A stretch of 64,000 nucleotides of DNA from Halioglobus japonicus (GTDB lineage Bacteria; Pseudomonadota; Gammaproteobacteria; Pseudomonadales; Halieaceae), in NCBI GenBank assembly GCA_902705825.1, contig CACSIL010000002.1:145166-209165 (forward strand), in the 5' to 3' direction. Shown here in pieces: positions 1 through 8,628 of the stretch (its first letter is position 1; each line of letters opens with the position of its first letter). Below the pieces are notes generated by a model. The model did not search any database and was not told where the DNA came from. It saw nothing but the letters and a program-made list of their open reading frames with translations. Both the position numbers and the translations under genes were made by a program.

Positions 1-36
1 ATTATTGGTGCCCAGTGTTACATAGCCGACTCTCAT
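1..36 (-). CDS. VOC-family (glyoxalase-fold) protein, 5' end only
   Basis: Only the first 12 codons lie in the window, reading MRVGYVTLGTNN on the minus strand. This matches the usual opening of vicinal-oxygen-chelate (glyoxalase/bleomycin-resistance) proteins. A strong AAGGAG sits 7 bases before the ATG (minus strand, about 44-49), which supports a real start. The substrate cannot be told. The 110 bases between this start and the sulfatase-like stop at 147 hold no gene I can see. Confidence 0.55.
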   Translation of the reverse strand, partial: MRVGYVTLGTNN

Positions 37-146
37 AAGAAGCTCCTTACGCTCGTATTGAAACAGGTAGTAGTGTAAATCAAAGCGGTATCCACTCGAT
101 ACAGTACATGTTCCGGCACGGTGCACTCTGGCGACGTCACAGGGCG

Positions 147-1946
147 TTACTGCGACTCAGTAGTCTCTGTATCAGGTACTGCCTTCCAGTCCTCTGCAAT
201 CCAGCTGTGGCCGGTATTGCGGTACTTCCTGAAATCCTGCAGCTTATCCTGATATCCCTTAACCCAGTCATAGTGTCTGTAGCTGCGGCCATGGCGTCGA
301 TTTTTCTCAAAGACCTGCGCAAGCTCGCTGTCCAGGTTGCCGTCCAACTCAGCAAGTATCAATGATCCTGTATCGCCCAGTTGCACGGGTTGATCATTCC
401 ATGTCATGGCTCCGGTGGCGCCGGCGGGTTTGTACAGAAACAATGGGATACCACGGGCAATATCATCGGGAAACACTGTGAAGTCCTGATCGTGGCCGTC
501 CTCAGGATGAGCAGGTGACATCAGCTGTTCAATCTCGCCTGCGCCATGGTCTCCGAGAATAAGGATGATTGAGTTGTCATAGGCGCCTGATCGTTTTAGC
601 TCGTCCAGTAAGGCCAATGCGCTTTCGAACGAATAGTATACTTTCTTCCGATATGCCCTGACGACGTTGTCATAATCACCCTGATACCTCGATAAGAACG
701 AAGACTCAACACGAGCATCGTCAATTTTCATCCACGGCATACCGTCAATATCCCAGCGTGTATGAGCCCCGGTAAGGTGATAGTACTTGAACGTGAGTTG
801 CTCCCGGTTTACCTGAATTCCCTCGGCTACCTCTTTGCGAAATTGAATGTCGCGAGACAGTGGACCGTTGTGCTGGGCGAATTGCATCCGCATGCGGTCT
901 TCCTTATTGGGAAGAAATGTCCGGCGGTAGCGATGATGTAGGAGCCAGCGTCCGTTCCGATACAGGTAGCCTTTCAAAATGTGTGGAGCAGCGCGAAACA
1001 GGGAATAATCAAGTAAAGTGATACCAGAGAACAGAGCACTGGAATCCGATGCAATCAAGTTCGATACAATTGCCGGGTCCGGGAGAATCGATGTTTTGGT
1101 AAGCCAGGGATACAGGTCAACACTGAACCCGCGAGATCGCAGCGCCGGAAGCAGGGATGCGGCGTTACGAAACGCTTTCTCACGATACTCGGTGAAAGTG
1201 CCGATATTTTCAAACGCCAATCCTGTCAGTATCTCCGGCACTGATACGGCGGTTCCGCGGAACCCGCTGGTTGCATTGCGGTACCAGGTAAATCCCTCAA
1301 GCTGACTTTCCATTCGAGGATTGGATTTGACAATATCCCATGCAATATCGTTTTGCACTGCATCGAGGGCCAGTACGATTATGTTTTTACCCGGTGAAAA
1401 CAAAAAGGACGACTCAGGGTCGAGTGAGTACCGGTTCCAATCCCACTCGAGTGCGCTTTGTTCTTCGATAATCGTTTTCTGTTCACTGTAGGCCGACAGC
1501 AGCATGACTGAGGCGCAAACGAAAGCCAGCCAGACGAAATAGCCCTCAAACTTCCGGTAGTAGATACATGTCCCTACTGCGATTACCACCCAGACCAGAA
1601 GGTCAATCCAGCTGCGAATATTATTCCAATCGAAAACATTCCCGCCGTCAAGCCTTCCATAGTTCCAGTTCAGTATTCCGGATTGGAAATAGGCGCCCAG
1701 AAAAAGTACGGCCAGCAAAGTGCCGAGTACCCGTGCTATTAGCGGTGGCAGCAATAAACCCAGCACGGCGATGGCTGCAACAATGCCAATGGCGGTCGGA
1801 TACAGCCAACGCAATGCATCAGAAAGAGGAAAAGAGAGTTCATTCTGATTGGTACCGTAAAACTGTGTCGGTAGGTAGATCAGTATGATTGTGGCGAGTG
1901 CACCTGCGAGTGTTCCCAGTCGCAAACTCTGCTTCAGTCTGTTCAT
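147..1946 (-). CDS. Membrane-anchored sulfatase/phosphoethanolamine-transferase-like protein
   Basis: A 599-residue protein of the alkaline-phosphatase/sulfatase superfamily. The N-terminal 155 residues hold about four to five hydrophobic membrane segments. The catalytic-type domain follows: a metal-binding Asp in LALDAVQ near residue 195, a Thr/Ser-rich candidate nucleophile stretch at 226-240, His residues near 390-395 and the metal motif GDHGAGE near 465-470. Such proteins transfer or hydrolyse sulfate or phospho groups on surface polymers; the substrate is unknown. I start at ATG 1946 because the longer frame runs back into the upstream methyltransferase and adds a basic, non-family tail. 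It is probably cotranscribed with the next two minus-strand genes (92-base gap). Confidence 0.75.
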   Translation of the reverse strand: MNRLKQSLRLGTLAGALATIILIYLPTQFYGTNQNELSFPLSDALRWLYPTAIGIVAAIAVLGLLLPPLIARVLGTLLAVLFLGAYFQSGILNWNYGRLDGGNVFDWNNIRSWIDLLVWVVIAVGTCIYYRKFEGYFVWLAFVCASVMLLSAYSEQKTIIEEQSALEWDWNRYSLDPESSFLFSPGKNIIVLALDAVQNDIAWDIVKSNPRMESQLEGFTWYRNATSGFRGTAVSVPEILTGLAFENIGTFTEYREKAFRNAASLLPALRSRGFSVDLYPWLTKTSILPDPAIVSNLIASDSSALFSGITLLDYSLFRAAPHILKGYLYRNGRWLLHHRYRRTFLPNKEDRMRMQFAQHNGPLSRDIQFRKEVAEGIQVNREQLTFKYYHLTGAHTRWDIDGMPWMKIDDARVESSFLSRYQGDYDNVVRAYRKKVYYSFESALALLDELKRSGAYDNSIILILGDHGAGEIEQLMSPAHPEDGHDQDFTVFPDDIARGIPLFLYKPAGATGAMTWNDQPVQLGDTGSLILAELDGNLDSELAQVFEKNRRHGRSYRHYDWVKGYQDKLQDFRKYRNTGHSWIAEDWKAVPDTETTESQ

Positions 1947-2038
1947 ATGCGTCTTCCGATGGCGTTTATTATTAGATTGCAGTTTACGCCGGGGAGTGCG
2001 AGGAACTGATGGGAAAACCCTTAAACAGGGCGGCCCGC

Positions 2039-3430
2039 CTAACGGGTTCTCATTAGGTACAGTATCCTTTCGCTCTCGGGTACGGGAACAGCTCTTTCTA
2101 TCTGGAAAAATTGGCAAAAGGCCTGTTCAAAACCTTCCCGGGTATAGCTGGGAAATATATCCTCTCTGGTCGCGAGCAAACGCACTACCTGGGAGTCCGA
2201 CTTGGGTACAAACTCGATGATCAACCATTTGGTCAATTCTGCGAACTGCGCGGCTATGCCATCGAGCGGTACATTGTTGCTGATTGCCAGATGATGTATC
2301 AGGGCTAACGCCAGCAGCGCATCACAGTGCGCTCTTTCCATGAACGAAGACCGCTCGGCATTACCCCAACCTATCGCCGGTGTGGGTGAGACCAGGTTCT
2401 GAACCAGGGGCAGGATATTGCTCGGGCCGTCACTTTTTCGCTGCCTGTAATTCATCTCGACTGCAACAGGATCGATATCCTGCGACAACACTAACTGGCA
2501 ATAGCGTGCTGCAATCTGGCTGTATTCACCGGTGTTGGCGCCGAGATCCTGGACGGTGTTCAATGCATCCGGGATATCTTGCAAAAACGATTCCACCAGC
2601 GCGTGTTTCTCATCATCTGCCCGGCTGGAGTAGTTCGTATTCTGGTAGTAGTCACCCCACTCGGTGTCAGGCATCTTCCAGCGTAACTTTTCGATCACTT
2701 TGGCCAGGCTCTCAATAACCCCAGTCAGCCCCTTTGCGGAAATAGTAACCGCGGTTGCGCGCGCGGCTGTGCCCGTTCCGGCGTCGTCGGCGTGATCCTG
2801 CTGCAGCTTGGAGTGAAAGTGTATATGCGCTGCCAGCGCATAGTTCAACCGTGTCCGAAGGGGCAGTAATTTGCTTGCCAGCGAAAGAGGAATACCATCG
2901 ATATGGCTAATCATCAATTTGGAAAGTTCTGCATCGCGGTAGGACATCAGCGCCAGCGGTGCCAAAAAATGTTGGCAAAACTGTTTATAGGCAACCCATG
3001 GTCGGCCTTCGACATAAGGCTCGAAGGACAGCGTATCAATAAATACTGGTCTGGCATCGAGAAACTGTATATTGAAGGCCGAGGCATCCTTCAACATGAA
3101 GCCGTGTTTCATCGCCTGGTGTTGTATTCGCAGGGTAAGTATCGCCGCATCTTTTAGCTGGCTGAAGCTCCACTCATAGGGGTAGGAGATATACGGAATC
3201 TGCTGAGGTTTGAGAATTTTATAACAGTCTGATGTTCCGGTGATGGTGCCATCAGTGAGTTCTTCATGTGAAACCAGCCAGTGCTTTTCTACCAGCTTCT
3301 GGTAGAGCCCGCTGGACATGAAATTTTGGTAGTGCTCGGCATAGCATCTATTGACCTGCCTGTAGACACAACCCGAGTGCGAAAAAACGAACCCGCTGTT
3401 ATCTCTGAATGACGAAGGCAGGGCTTCCAT
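2039..3430 (-). CDS. Two-domain protein: kinase-like N-terminus plus SAM methyltransferase (NoeA-like)
   Basis: 463 residues. The C-terminal half has a class I methyltransferase motif I (DLGANTGEYSQIA, about 295-307). The N-terminal half contains LKDASAFNIQF (113-123) followed by FIDTL (130-134). The spacing D115...N120...D132 recalls a kinase/phosphotransferase catalytic loop and metal-binding Asp. The family resembles nodulation protein NoeA and methyltransferases found beside exopolysaccharide genes (recognition from memory). Its neighbours are a small membrane protein 57 bases upstream and the sulfatase-like protein downstream. A role in modifying a surface glycan or lipid head group is inference. 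Confidence 0.65.
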   Translation of the reverse strand: MEALPSSFRDNSGFVFSHSGCVYRQVNRCYAEHYQNFMSSGLYQKLVEKHWLVSHEELTDGTITGTSDCYKILKPQQIPYISYPYEWSFSQLKDAAILTLRIQHQAMKHGFMLKDASAFNIQFLDARPVFIDTLSFEPYVEGRPWVAYKQFCQHFLAPLALMSYRDAELSKLMISHIDGIPLSLASKLLPLRTRLNYALAAHIHFHSKLQQDHADDAGTGTAARATAVTISAKGLTGVIESLAKVIEKLRWKMPDTEWGDYYQNTNYSSRADDEKHALVESFLQDIPDALNTVQDLGANTGEYSQIAARYCQLVLSQDIDPVAVEMNYRQRKSDGPSNILPLVQNLVSPTPAIGWGNAERSSFMERAHCDALLALALIHHLAISNNVPLDGIAAQFAELTKWLIIEFVPKSDSQVVRLLATREDIFPSYTREGFEQAFCQFFQIERAVPVPESERILYLMRTR

Positions 3431-3487
3431 GTTGAATCCGGTGGTGGTGTGGTCGGCTATGACTATTTAGCTAGCGAGCGGAATCGA

Positions 3488-3721
3488 TTAAGAATCTTCA
3501 GGTTTCTTGGGAAGGTCGTCGTCATCCAGTAGGCTCGTTGGTGTTTCCTTGCCGAAGAACGCTCGAATTCTATACCAATAATTCTTGATCGTTAAACCGG
3601 CGACAGCGATCCCGGCAATAATACCTTGCAGGATCATACTGCCGGTACCCGGATCCAGATAGGCTGCGGCGGGCGCGGAGAAGGAGATCGCAAAGAGCGC
3701 GCTCAGAAGATACTTAGCCAT
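3488..3721 (-). CDS. Small membrane protein with YLDPGTGS motif
   Basis: 77 residues: a signal-peptide-like start (1-20, ending APAAA), then YLDPGTGSMILQ immediately after the likely cleavage site, a hydrophobic segment (about 30-45) and a short acidic tail. The DPGTGS motif after a signal sequence recurs in small bacterial proteins next to sulfatase-like and glycan genes; no biochemical function is known to me. It is first in the minus-strand cluster with the methyltransferase and sulfatase-like genes, so it may be an assembly partner for them (inference). Confidence 0.7.
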   Translation of the reverse strand: MAKYLLSALFAISFSAPAAAYLDPGTGSMILQGIIAGIAVAGLTIKNYWYRIRAFFGKETPTSLLDDDDLPKKPEDS

Positions 3722-3828
3722 ATCGAGTCCCTGAATTGGTGTGTGCCGTAGAATAGCTAATTGGATAACATATGTACAGAAACCCCATATTCATACAGGG
3801 TACTAGATTCGCGCTAGGCCGCTGGTCG

Positions 3829-4395
3829 CTACTGACGTATCGCCCCGGCAAGTTTCTCTTGTAGCCCGAGTAATTCATCCAGCGCATCCGTGGTCAGCGG
3901 GTCGGTGTCGAATATCGCCTGGTGTAGTGGTGCCAGCGTCAGGTAGCCCAGCAACATGCTGTGAAACGCCATTACCGAGGCGGGCGTAAATCCTGGTGTG
4001 CCAGCGCTGATCTCAGCGCGAGTGCGGCTGAAAAACGGCCGGTACCAACGCTCGACAAGCAGCGCGAGATCCTCCCCTCCAGACAAGGTCGCATGTGCGA
4101 CGATACGTGAGATATTGGGGTTGTTGAGGTGCAATCGCATAATGTCGAGCTGACTGCCCGCCGGGGTGCTTTCGCTGGATATCAGGGTGGTAAAGGGGGT
4201 AAACAGGCGCTGCAGTACTTCTTCAAACAACGCGCGTTTGCTGGCGAAATGTTTGTACAGTGCAGGCCCCTGCACACCTACTTCGTCGGCGACATTTTTG
4301 ATCGTCGTCGACTGGTAACCCTGCCGTGCAAACAGCGATTCCGCCGCGTCGAGGATGAGATCCCTGGTGTGGATAGTTGTTTCTACTGCGGCCAT
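3829..4395 (-). CDS. TetR-family transcriptional regulator
   Basis: 188 residues with an N-terminal TetR helix-turn-helix (about 10-56, including FARQGYQSTTIKNVADEVGV and the following ALYKHF) and a variable ligand-binding C-terminus. It is divergent from the monooxygenase-like gene at 4505. The 109-base space between them carries an inverted repeat at 4419-4438 that fits a TetR operator. It therefore probably represses itself and the catabolic genes to its right and responds to a pathway intermediate (inference from layout). Confidence 0.85.
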   Translation of the reverse strand: MAAVETTIHTRDLILDAAESLFARQGYQSTTIKNVADEVGVQGPALYKHFASKRALFEEVLQRLFTPFTTLISSESTPAGSQLDIMRLHLNNPNISRIVAHATLSGGEDLALLVERWYRPFFSRTRAEISAGTPGFTPASVMAFHSMLLGYLTLAPLHQAIFDTDPLTTDALDELLGLQEKLAGAIRQ

Positions 4396-4418
4396 TGACT
4401 GTGCTCCCGTTTGACGTT

Positions 4419-4438
4419 AGGTTAACGGTTATTAACCT
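4419..4438. promoter_or_regulatory. Candidate TetR operator, AGGTTAA-N6-TTAACCT
   Basis: A perfect 7-bp inverted repeat with a 6-base spacer lies in the divergent promoter between the TetR gene and the gene at 4505. Part of it (TAACGGTTATT, 4424-4434) is echoed by a direct near-repeat (CAACGGTCATT, about 4445-4455), which could be a second half-site. The size and position fit a TetR dimer site. Confidence 0.6.
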
Positions 4439-4504
4439 GTAACTCAACGGTCATTCAACAACACAATAATCGCCATTTAATGGTGGCTTAATGAGGAAAC
4501 CTGC

Positions 4505-5680
4505 ATGAACGCGACAGTAGAAAGTAAAGGGCTGCGCATGGCGCGCTCCATAGAGACTCTGGCTTTGAATGAGGCGGGGCCCTCGGAAAAAAATCGCACA
4601 CTCACGCAACCGCTGGTAGATGGATTGTGGGACAGCGGTCTGATGCAGTTTATGAACCCCAGTGTGGCCGGTGGCCACGAACCGGGTTTTGCCGAATTGA
4701 TTGAAACATGGATCGAGATGGCTCGTCAGGACGGTTCATTGGGCTGGATCGGTATTGCCAATATACCCTCGTCCTGTTTCGCGGCGGCCTATTTACCAGA
4801 CGCCGGCTTTGCCGATATTTTCACGGCTAACAATAACCGCGTCACCATGGGTGGACAATTCTTTCCCAATGGCACCGGTGACAAAGTGGAGGGTGGATAC
4901 AAGGTGACCGGCGCCTGGCAGTTCGGCAGTGGCACCGGGCATTCGGAATATGTCTGCGCCGGTTTTCTGCCGATGGACGATGGCCAGATGGTTATGCTCA
5001 ATGAAGAGATGCCGCTGATGACGGTGGCGGTAGTCCCGCGTGATCAGGTCACGTTCACCGACGGCTGGAATGTCCAGGGCCTCAAGGGCACCGGGAGCTA
5101 TGACTACAATCTGCAGGAAGTATTTGTGCCGGAAAGTCACAGCTATCCGCTGATGACGCGGGAGCCTCTACGCGGCGGACATATCTACAAATTCGGTGTG
5201 TTGCCGCTGACCGCTTGCGGTCATGCAGCGTGGGCACTGGGTGTGGCGCGCAGTGCGATTGACGATGTGCGCGAACTGGCGATTTCCAAAACGCGTATGG
5301 GGGAGAGCAGCTCGCTCGCTCATCGCCCGACATTCCAGCGTAATTTGGCACATCATGAAGGGATGTGGCGTGCCGCTCACCGGCTGGTTGTGGATACCTT
5401 TACCGGCCTTGAAGCAGAAGTAGAAGCAGGAGCCGATGTGTCGCCGCAGATGCGCTGCGATATGCGCCTTGCCGCAACCTATGCCACCGAGGCCTGTCGT
5501 GAAATTGTACAGTGGGCGCATCTGGCGGCGGGCACGACCTCTATCCGTGAAGGCAATCGTCTGGAGCGCGCATTCAGGGATATGTACACTGGTACGCAGC
5601 ATGCGTTTATCAGCGAAAACACCTATATAGAAGCGGGCAAAGTGTTGTTGGGTCTGGCCGATGACAGCCCTGCACTATAG
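4505..5680 (+). CDS. Acyl-CoA dehydrogenase-fold flavin monooxygenase (HsaA/HpaB-like group)
   Basis: 391 residues with the acyl-CoA dehydrogenase fold: N-terminal helices, a middle beta domain (GAWQFGSGTGHSEY, WNVQGLKGTGSYDY) and a C-terminal helical domain. The sequence resembles the flavin-dependent hydroxylases related to 3-HSA hydroxylase HsaA, which use reduced flavin and oxygen, rather than true acyl-CoA dehydrogenases. GAGGA precedes ATG 4505. It is the first gene right of the TetR operator and heads a run of oxidative genes (SDR, BVMO, SDR). The substrate is probably a ring or ketone compound (inference). No flavin reductase partner is adjacent. Confidence 0.7.
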   Translation: MNATVESKGLRMARSIETLALNEAGPSEKNRTLTQPLVDGLWDSGLMQFMNPSVAGGHEPGFAELIETWIEMARQDGSLGWIGIANIPSSCFAAAYLPDAGFADIFTANNNRVTMGGQFFPNGTGDKVEGGYKVTGAWQFGSGTGHSEYVCAGFLPMDDGQMVMLNEEMPLMTVAVVPRDQVTFTDGWNVQGLKGTGSYDYNLQEVFVPESHSYPLMTREPLRGGHIYKFGVLPLTACGHAAWALGVARSAIDDVRELAISKTRMGESSSLAHRPTFQRNLAHHEGMWRAAHRLVVDTFTGLEAEVEAGADVSPQMRCDMRLAATYATEACREIVQWAHLAAGTTSIREGNRLERAFRDMYTGTQHAFISENTYIEAGKVLLGLADDSPAL

Positions 5681-5757
5681 GGCAATATTGGGTCCAGACG
5701 TAGATCGAATTCAACAGCACGCCTAATCTGAGCGACAATAAAACAGGGTGTAAATCG

Positions 5758-6612
5758 ATGAAAGACTTTAAGAATAAAACGGCAGTTGTTACTGGCGGAG
5801 CCAGTGGTATTGGGCGGGCCCTCGGTGAATTGCTACTGTCTAAGGGGATGAACGTCGTCCTTGCAGATATAGAGCAACAGGCGCTGGATTCTACAGTTGC
5901 GGCACTTGCCGCCGGCGGTGGGAAGTGTATTGGTGTGCGCACCGATGTCTCAAAAGCCGACGATGTGCAAAGGCTGGCGGATGCTGCCGTGGCAGAGTTT
6001 GGCGCTATTCATATCGCCTGTAATAACGCGGGCGTTTTTGCCGGTGGCCTGCTGTGGGAACAGAGCGAGGCCGATTTTCAGTGGCAGTTGGATGTCAATG
6101 TCTGGGGCGTGATACACGGTATCCGTACCTTTGTGCCAATAATGGCAGCACAGGATAGCGAGTGTCATATCGTCAATACCGCGTCAATGGCCGCCGTGAC
6201 GGCGATGCCTTATTCCGGTATTTACCACATGACTAAACACGCTGTTCTGGCGATGTCTGAATCGCTCTATCATGAACTGTCTTTTCACGTGCCCAATGTA
6301 AAAGTTTCCGTACTTTGTCCGGAGGCGATCAATACTGGCATTGCGGCGTCGGAACGCAATCGTCCCAGCGAGCTCAGCAAGGACGGTGATATCGTAGAGT
6401 CCGATGCGCGTGCACTGGTGTCGCAGGCGCTCGCGGACAGTGTTGCGGGCGGTATCGGTCCTGAGGTGATGGCGCAGCGCGTTCTGGATGCCATTATTGA
6501 AGAGCGTTTTTATATCCTGTCCGATGAAGCCTGGCGAGAGTCGGCGAACGTTCGCCTTGAAGATGTTCGCCTTGGACGTAATCCCTCATTCGCGCCCCCG
6601 GTCGCCCGGTAA
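5758..6612 (+). CDS. Short-chain dehydrogenase/reductase (first of two)
   Basis: 284 residues, classical SDR: nucleotide-binding TGGASGIG (12-19), NNAG (89-92) and a catalytic triad S143, Y156, K160 (YHMTK). D37 after the second strand (VLADIE) favours NAD over NADP. It is somewhat longer than the usual 250 residues, with a C-terminal extension. It lies between the flavin monooxygenase-like gene and the BVMO. An alcohol/ketone step that makes the BVMO substrate is the obvious inference. Confidence 0.85.
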   Translation: MKDFKNKTAVVTGGASGIGRALGELLLSKGMNVVLADIEQQALDSTVAALAAGGGKCIGVRTDVSKADDVQRLADAAVAEFGAIHIACNNAGVFAGGLLWEQSEADFQWQLDVNVWGVIHGIRTFVPIMAAQDSECHIVNTASMAAVTAMPYSGIYHMTKHAVLAMSESLYHELSFHVPNVKVSVLCPEAINTGIAASERNRPSELSKDGDIVESDARALVSQALADSVAGGIGPEVMAQRVLDAIIEERFYILSDEAWRESANVRLEDVRLGRNPSFAPPVAR

Positions 6613-6646
6613 ACCCACAGCCACACTCATTTGGGAGTTTCCACTG

Positions 6647-8587
6647 ATGTCAGGCAAAACACAGCCAGAGTTTTCCATACCTAACGACGATGCGCTGATC
6701 GAGCGGTCGCTGCTCGATGCCAGTATTCCAACGTTGATGATGAGCATGATTCACATGACGGGCGATGCCAGTCTGCTGGATGGCGCAATTCGTCCCGCCG
6801 GTGTCTATATCAATGAATATCAGGGCTATATGTCTGAAGAGGACAAGGCTGCAATAAGGGCGCAAGCGTTAGAAGTAATCAAGGCATTTCGTGACGGTGG
6901 CTGCAAATTGCCGCCGCCGCCAAGTCCCGACACCATCCACCGCATGATGAATTTTTTCGTGGCCGGTGATGTGCCCAAAGAATATGTACCCATGATGCTG
7001 GAAGAGATGGAACTCGATGACACTGATCAACGCAGCGATGCCTGGGGTAGTGAAGTTCCCGTGGACAGGCGCAAACACCATAAGGTGCTGGTGATTGGCG
7101 GCGGCATGTCCGGCGTACTGGCGGCCTACCGTTTACAAGAGGCCGGTATCCCATATGTCGTCATTGAGAAGAATGCTTCGGTGGGCGGCACCTGGTTTGA
7201 AAACCGCTATCCGGGAGCGCGCGTTGATGTCGGCAATCATTTGTACAGCTACTCCTTTGAGCCCGCTCATCACTGGAGCCAATACTTTTCCCAGCAGAAC
7301 GAACTGCAGGAGTATTTTGAGGGCGTTGTCCAGAATCACCAGTTGCAGCAACATTTCAGGTTCAACACGGAAGTGACCGCAGCCGTTTTTGATGAACAGA
7401 ACAATCAGTGGGTCGTAGACACAGTGGACAAAGACGGCGTCCGGGAACAGTTCGTGGCGAATAGCGTTATCAGTGCTGTCGGCCAGTTGAATCGCCCCAT
7501 TCTCCCGAACGTTCCAGGCGTAGAGTCTTTTGCCGGACAGTGGTGCCACTCGGCGGCCTGGGATCCGGCCATCGATTACACGGGTAAAAAAGTTATTGTG
7601 GTGGGCTCCGGTGCCAGCGCGTTTCAGTTAGTGCCGACAATTGCAGGTGAGGTCGAGCACCTCACGGTATTCCAGCGTTCTGCGCCCTGGATGTTTGAAA
7701 ACCCGATCTACCACAACGAGGTACCAGAGGGTACGAAGTGGTGCTTACAGCATTTACCGTACTACACGCGCTGGTTCCGCTTTCTTATATTTTGGCCCGC
7801 CTGTGATGGCGCTTACGATACGGTATTCGTTGATCCGGATTGGCCGCATCAGGATCGCTCAGTCAACGAGATGAACGATTTTGTGTACCAGATGTTTTCT
7901 GATTACATCAAAGGACAGGTCGGTGACGATGAGGAATTACTGAAGAAGGTGATTCCGGATTATGCGCCCATGGGTAAGCGCACCCTGCAGGACAATGGTA
8001 GCTGGCTTGCTGCACTTAAACGGGACAATGTCGAGCTGGTGACTCAGGGTGTTGCCAGCGTTAATGAGACGGGAGTCATTGCCGAAGACGGCACGTTTTA
8101 TCCGGCGGATGTTATTTTGTACGCCACGGGTTTTGAAACAGACCGTTTCCTCTGGCCCATGGAAATCAAGGGTAGGGGAGGGCAGTTGTTGTCCGCACAG
8201 TGGGGCCTGGAACCTTCTGCCTACCTCGGTGTAACCGTACCTAATTTCCCTAATTTCTACTGCATGTACGGGCCCGGTACCAATCTGGCATTCGGTGGCA
8301 GTCTGATTTTCAACGGTGAATGCCAGATACGCTACATCATGGAATGTCTCAAGGCACTGATGCAATCGGATGCAGCGCGCATGGAGTGTAAAGAGCAGGT
8401 CCACGCCGATTATCAAAAGCGTTTCCGCGAATTGCATGCGAAGTTAATCTGGGAGCACGACTCGATCAAACACAGCTTCTATCAGAATGCCCAGGGCAAG
8501 GTCACACTGCTGTGGCCCTGGAAAATCCTCGACATGTGGCGCTGGACCAAGCAGGTAAACTGCGATGATTATCGTTTTGACAGCTGA
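6647..8587 (+). CDS. Baeyer-Villiger-type FAD monooxygenase, HAPMO-like
   Basis: 646 residues. It has an N-terminal extension of about 130 residues, then two dinucleotide-binding motifs (GGGMSG 151-156 for FAD; GSGASA 320-325 for NADPH) and the family fingerprint FAGQWCHSAAWD (295-306), i.e. FxGxxxHxxxW followed by D. 4-hydroxyacetophenone monooxygenase is known to carry a similar N-terminal extension and is about 640 residues long, so this is the closest known type. Such enzymes insert oxygen next to a ketone to give an ester or lactone. GGGAG at 6633-6637 selects ATG 6647; the longer frame overlaps the SDR. No esterase for the product is adjacent. Confidence 0.85.
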   Translation: MSGKTQPEFSIPNDDALIERSLLDASIPTLMMSMIHMTGDASLLDGAIRPAGVYINEYQGYMSEEDKAAIRAQALEVIKAFRDGGCKLPPPPSPDTIHRMMNFFVAGDVPKEYVPMMLEEMELDDTDQRSDAWGSEVPVDRRKHHKVLVIGGGMSGVLAAYRLQEAGIPYVVIEKNASVGGTWFENRYPGARVDVGNHLYSYSFEPAHHWSQYFSQQNELQEYFEGVVQNHQLQQHFRFNTEVTAAVFDEQNNQWVVDTVDKDGVREQFVANSVISAVGQLNRPILPNVPGVESFAGQWCHSAAWDPAIDYTGKKVIVVGSGASAFQLVPTIAGEVEHLTVFQRSAPWMFENPIYHNEVPEGTKWCLQHLPYYTRWFRFLIFWPACDGAYDTVFVDPDWPHQDRSVNEMNDFVYQMFSDYIKGQVGDDEELLKKVIPDYAPMGKRTLQDNGSWLAALKRDNVELVTQGVASVNETGVIAEDGTFYPADVILYATGFETDRFLWPMEIKGRGGQLLSAQWGLEPSAYLGVTVPNFPNFYCMYGPGTNLAFGGSLIFNGECQIRYIMECLKALMQSDAARMECKEQVHADYQKRFRELHAKLIWEHDSIKHSFYQNAQGKVTLLWPWKILDMWRWTKQVNCDDYRFDS

Positions 8588-8628
8588 ATTTACGGCACAC
8601 ATCTAATTATTGGTAGCGAGACAAAAAA

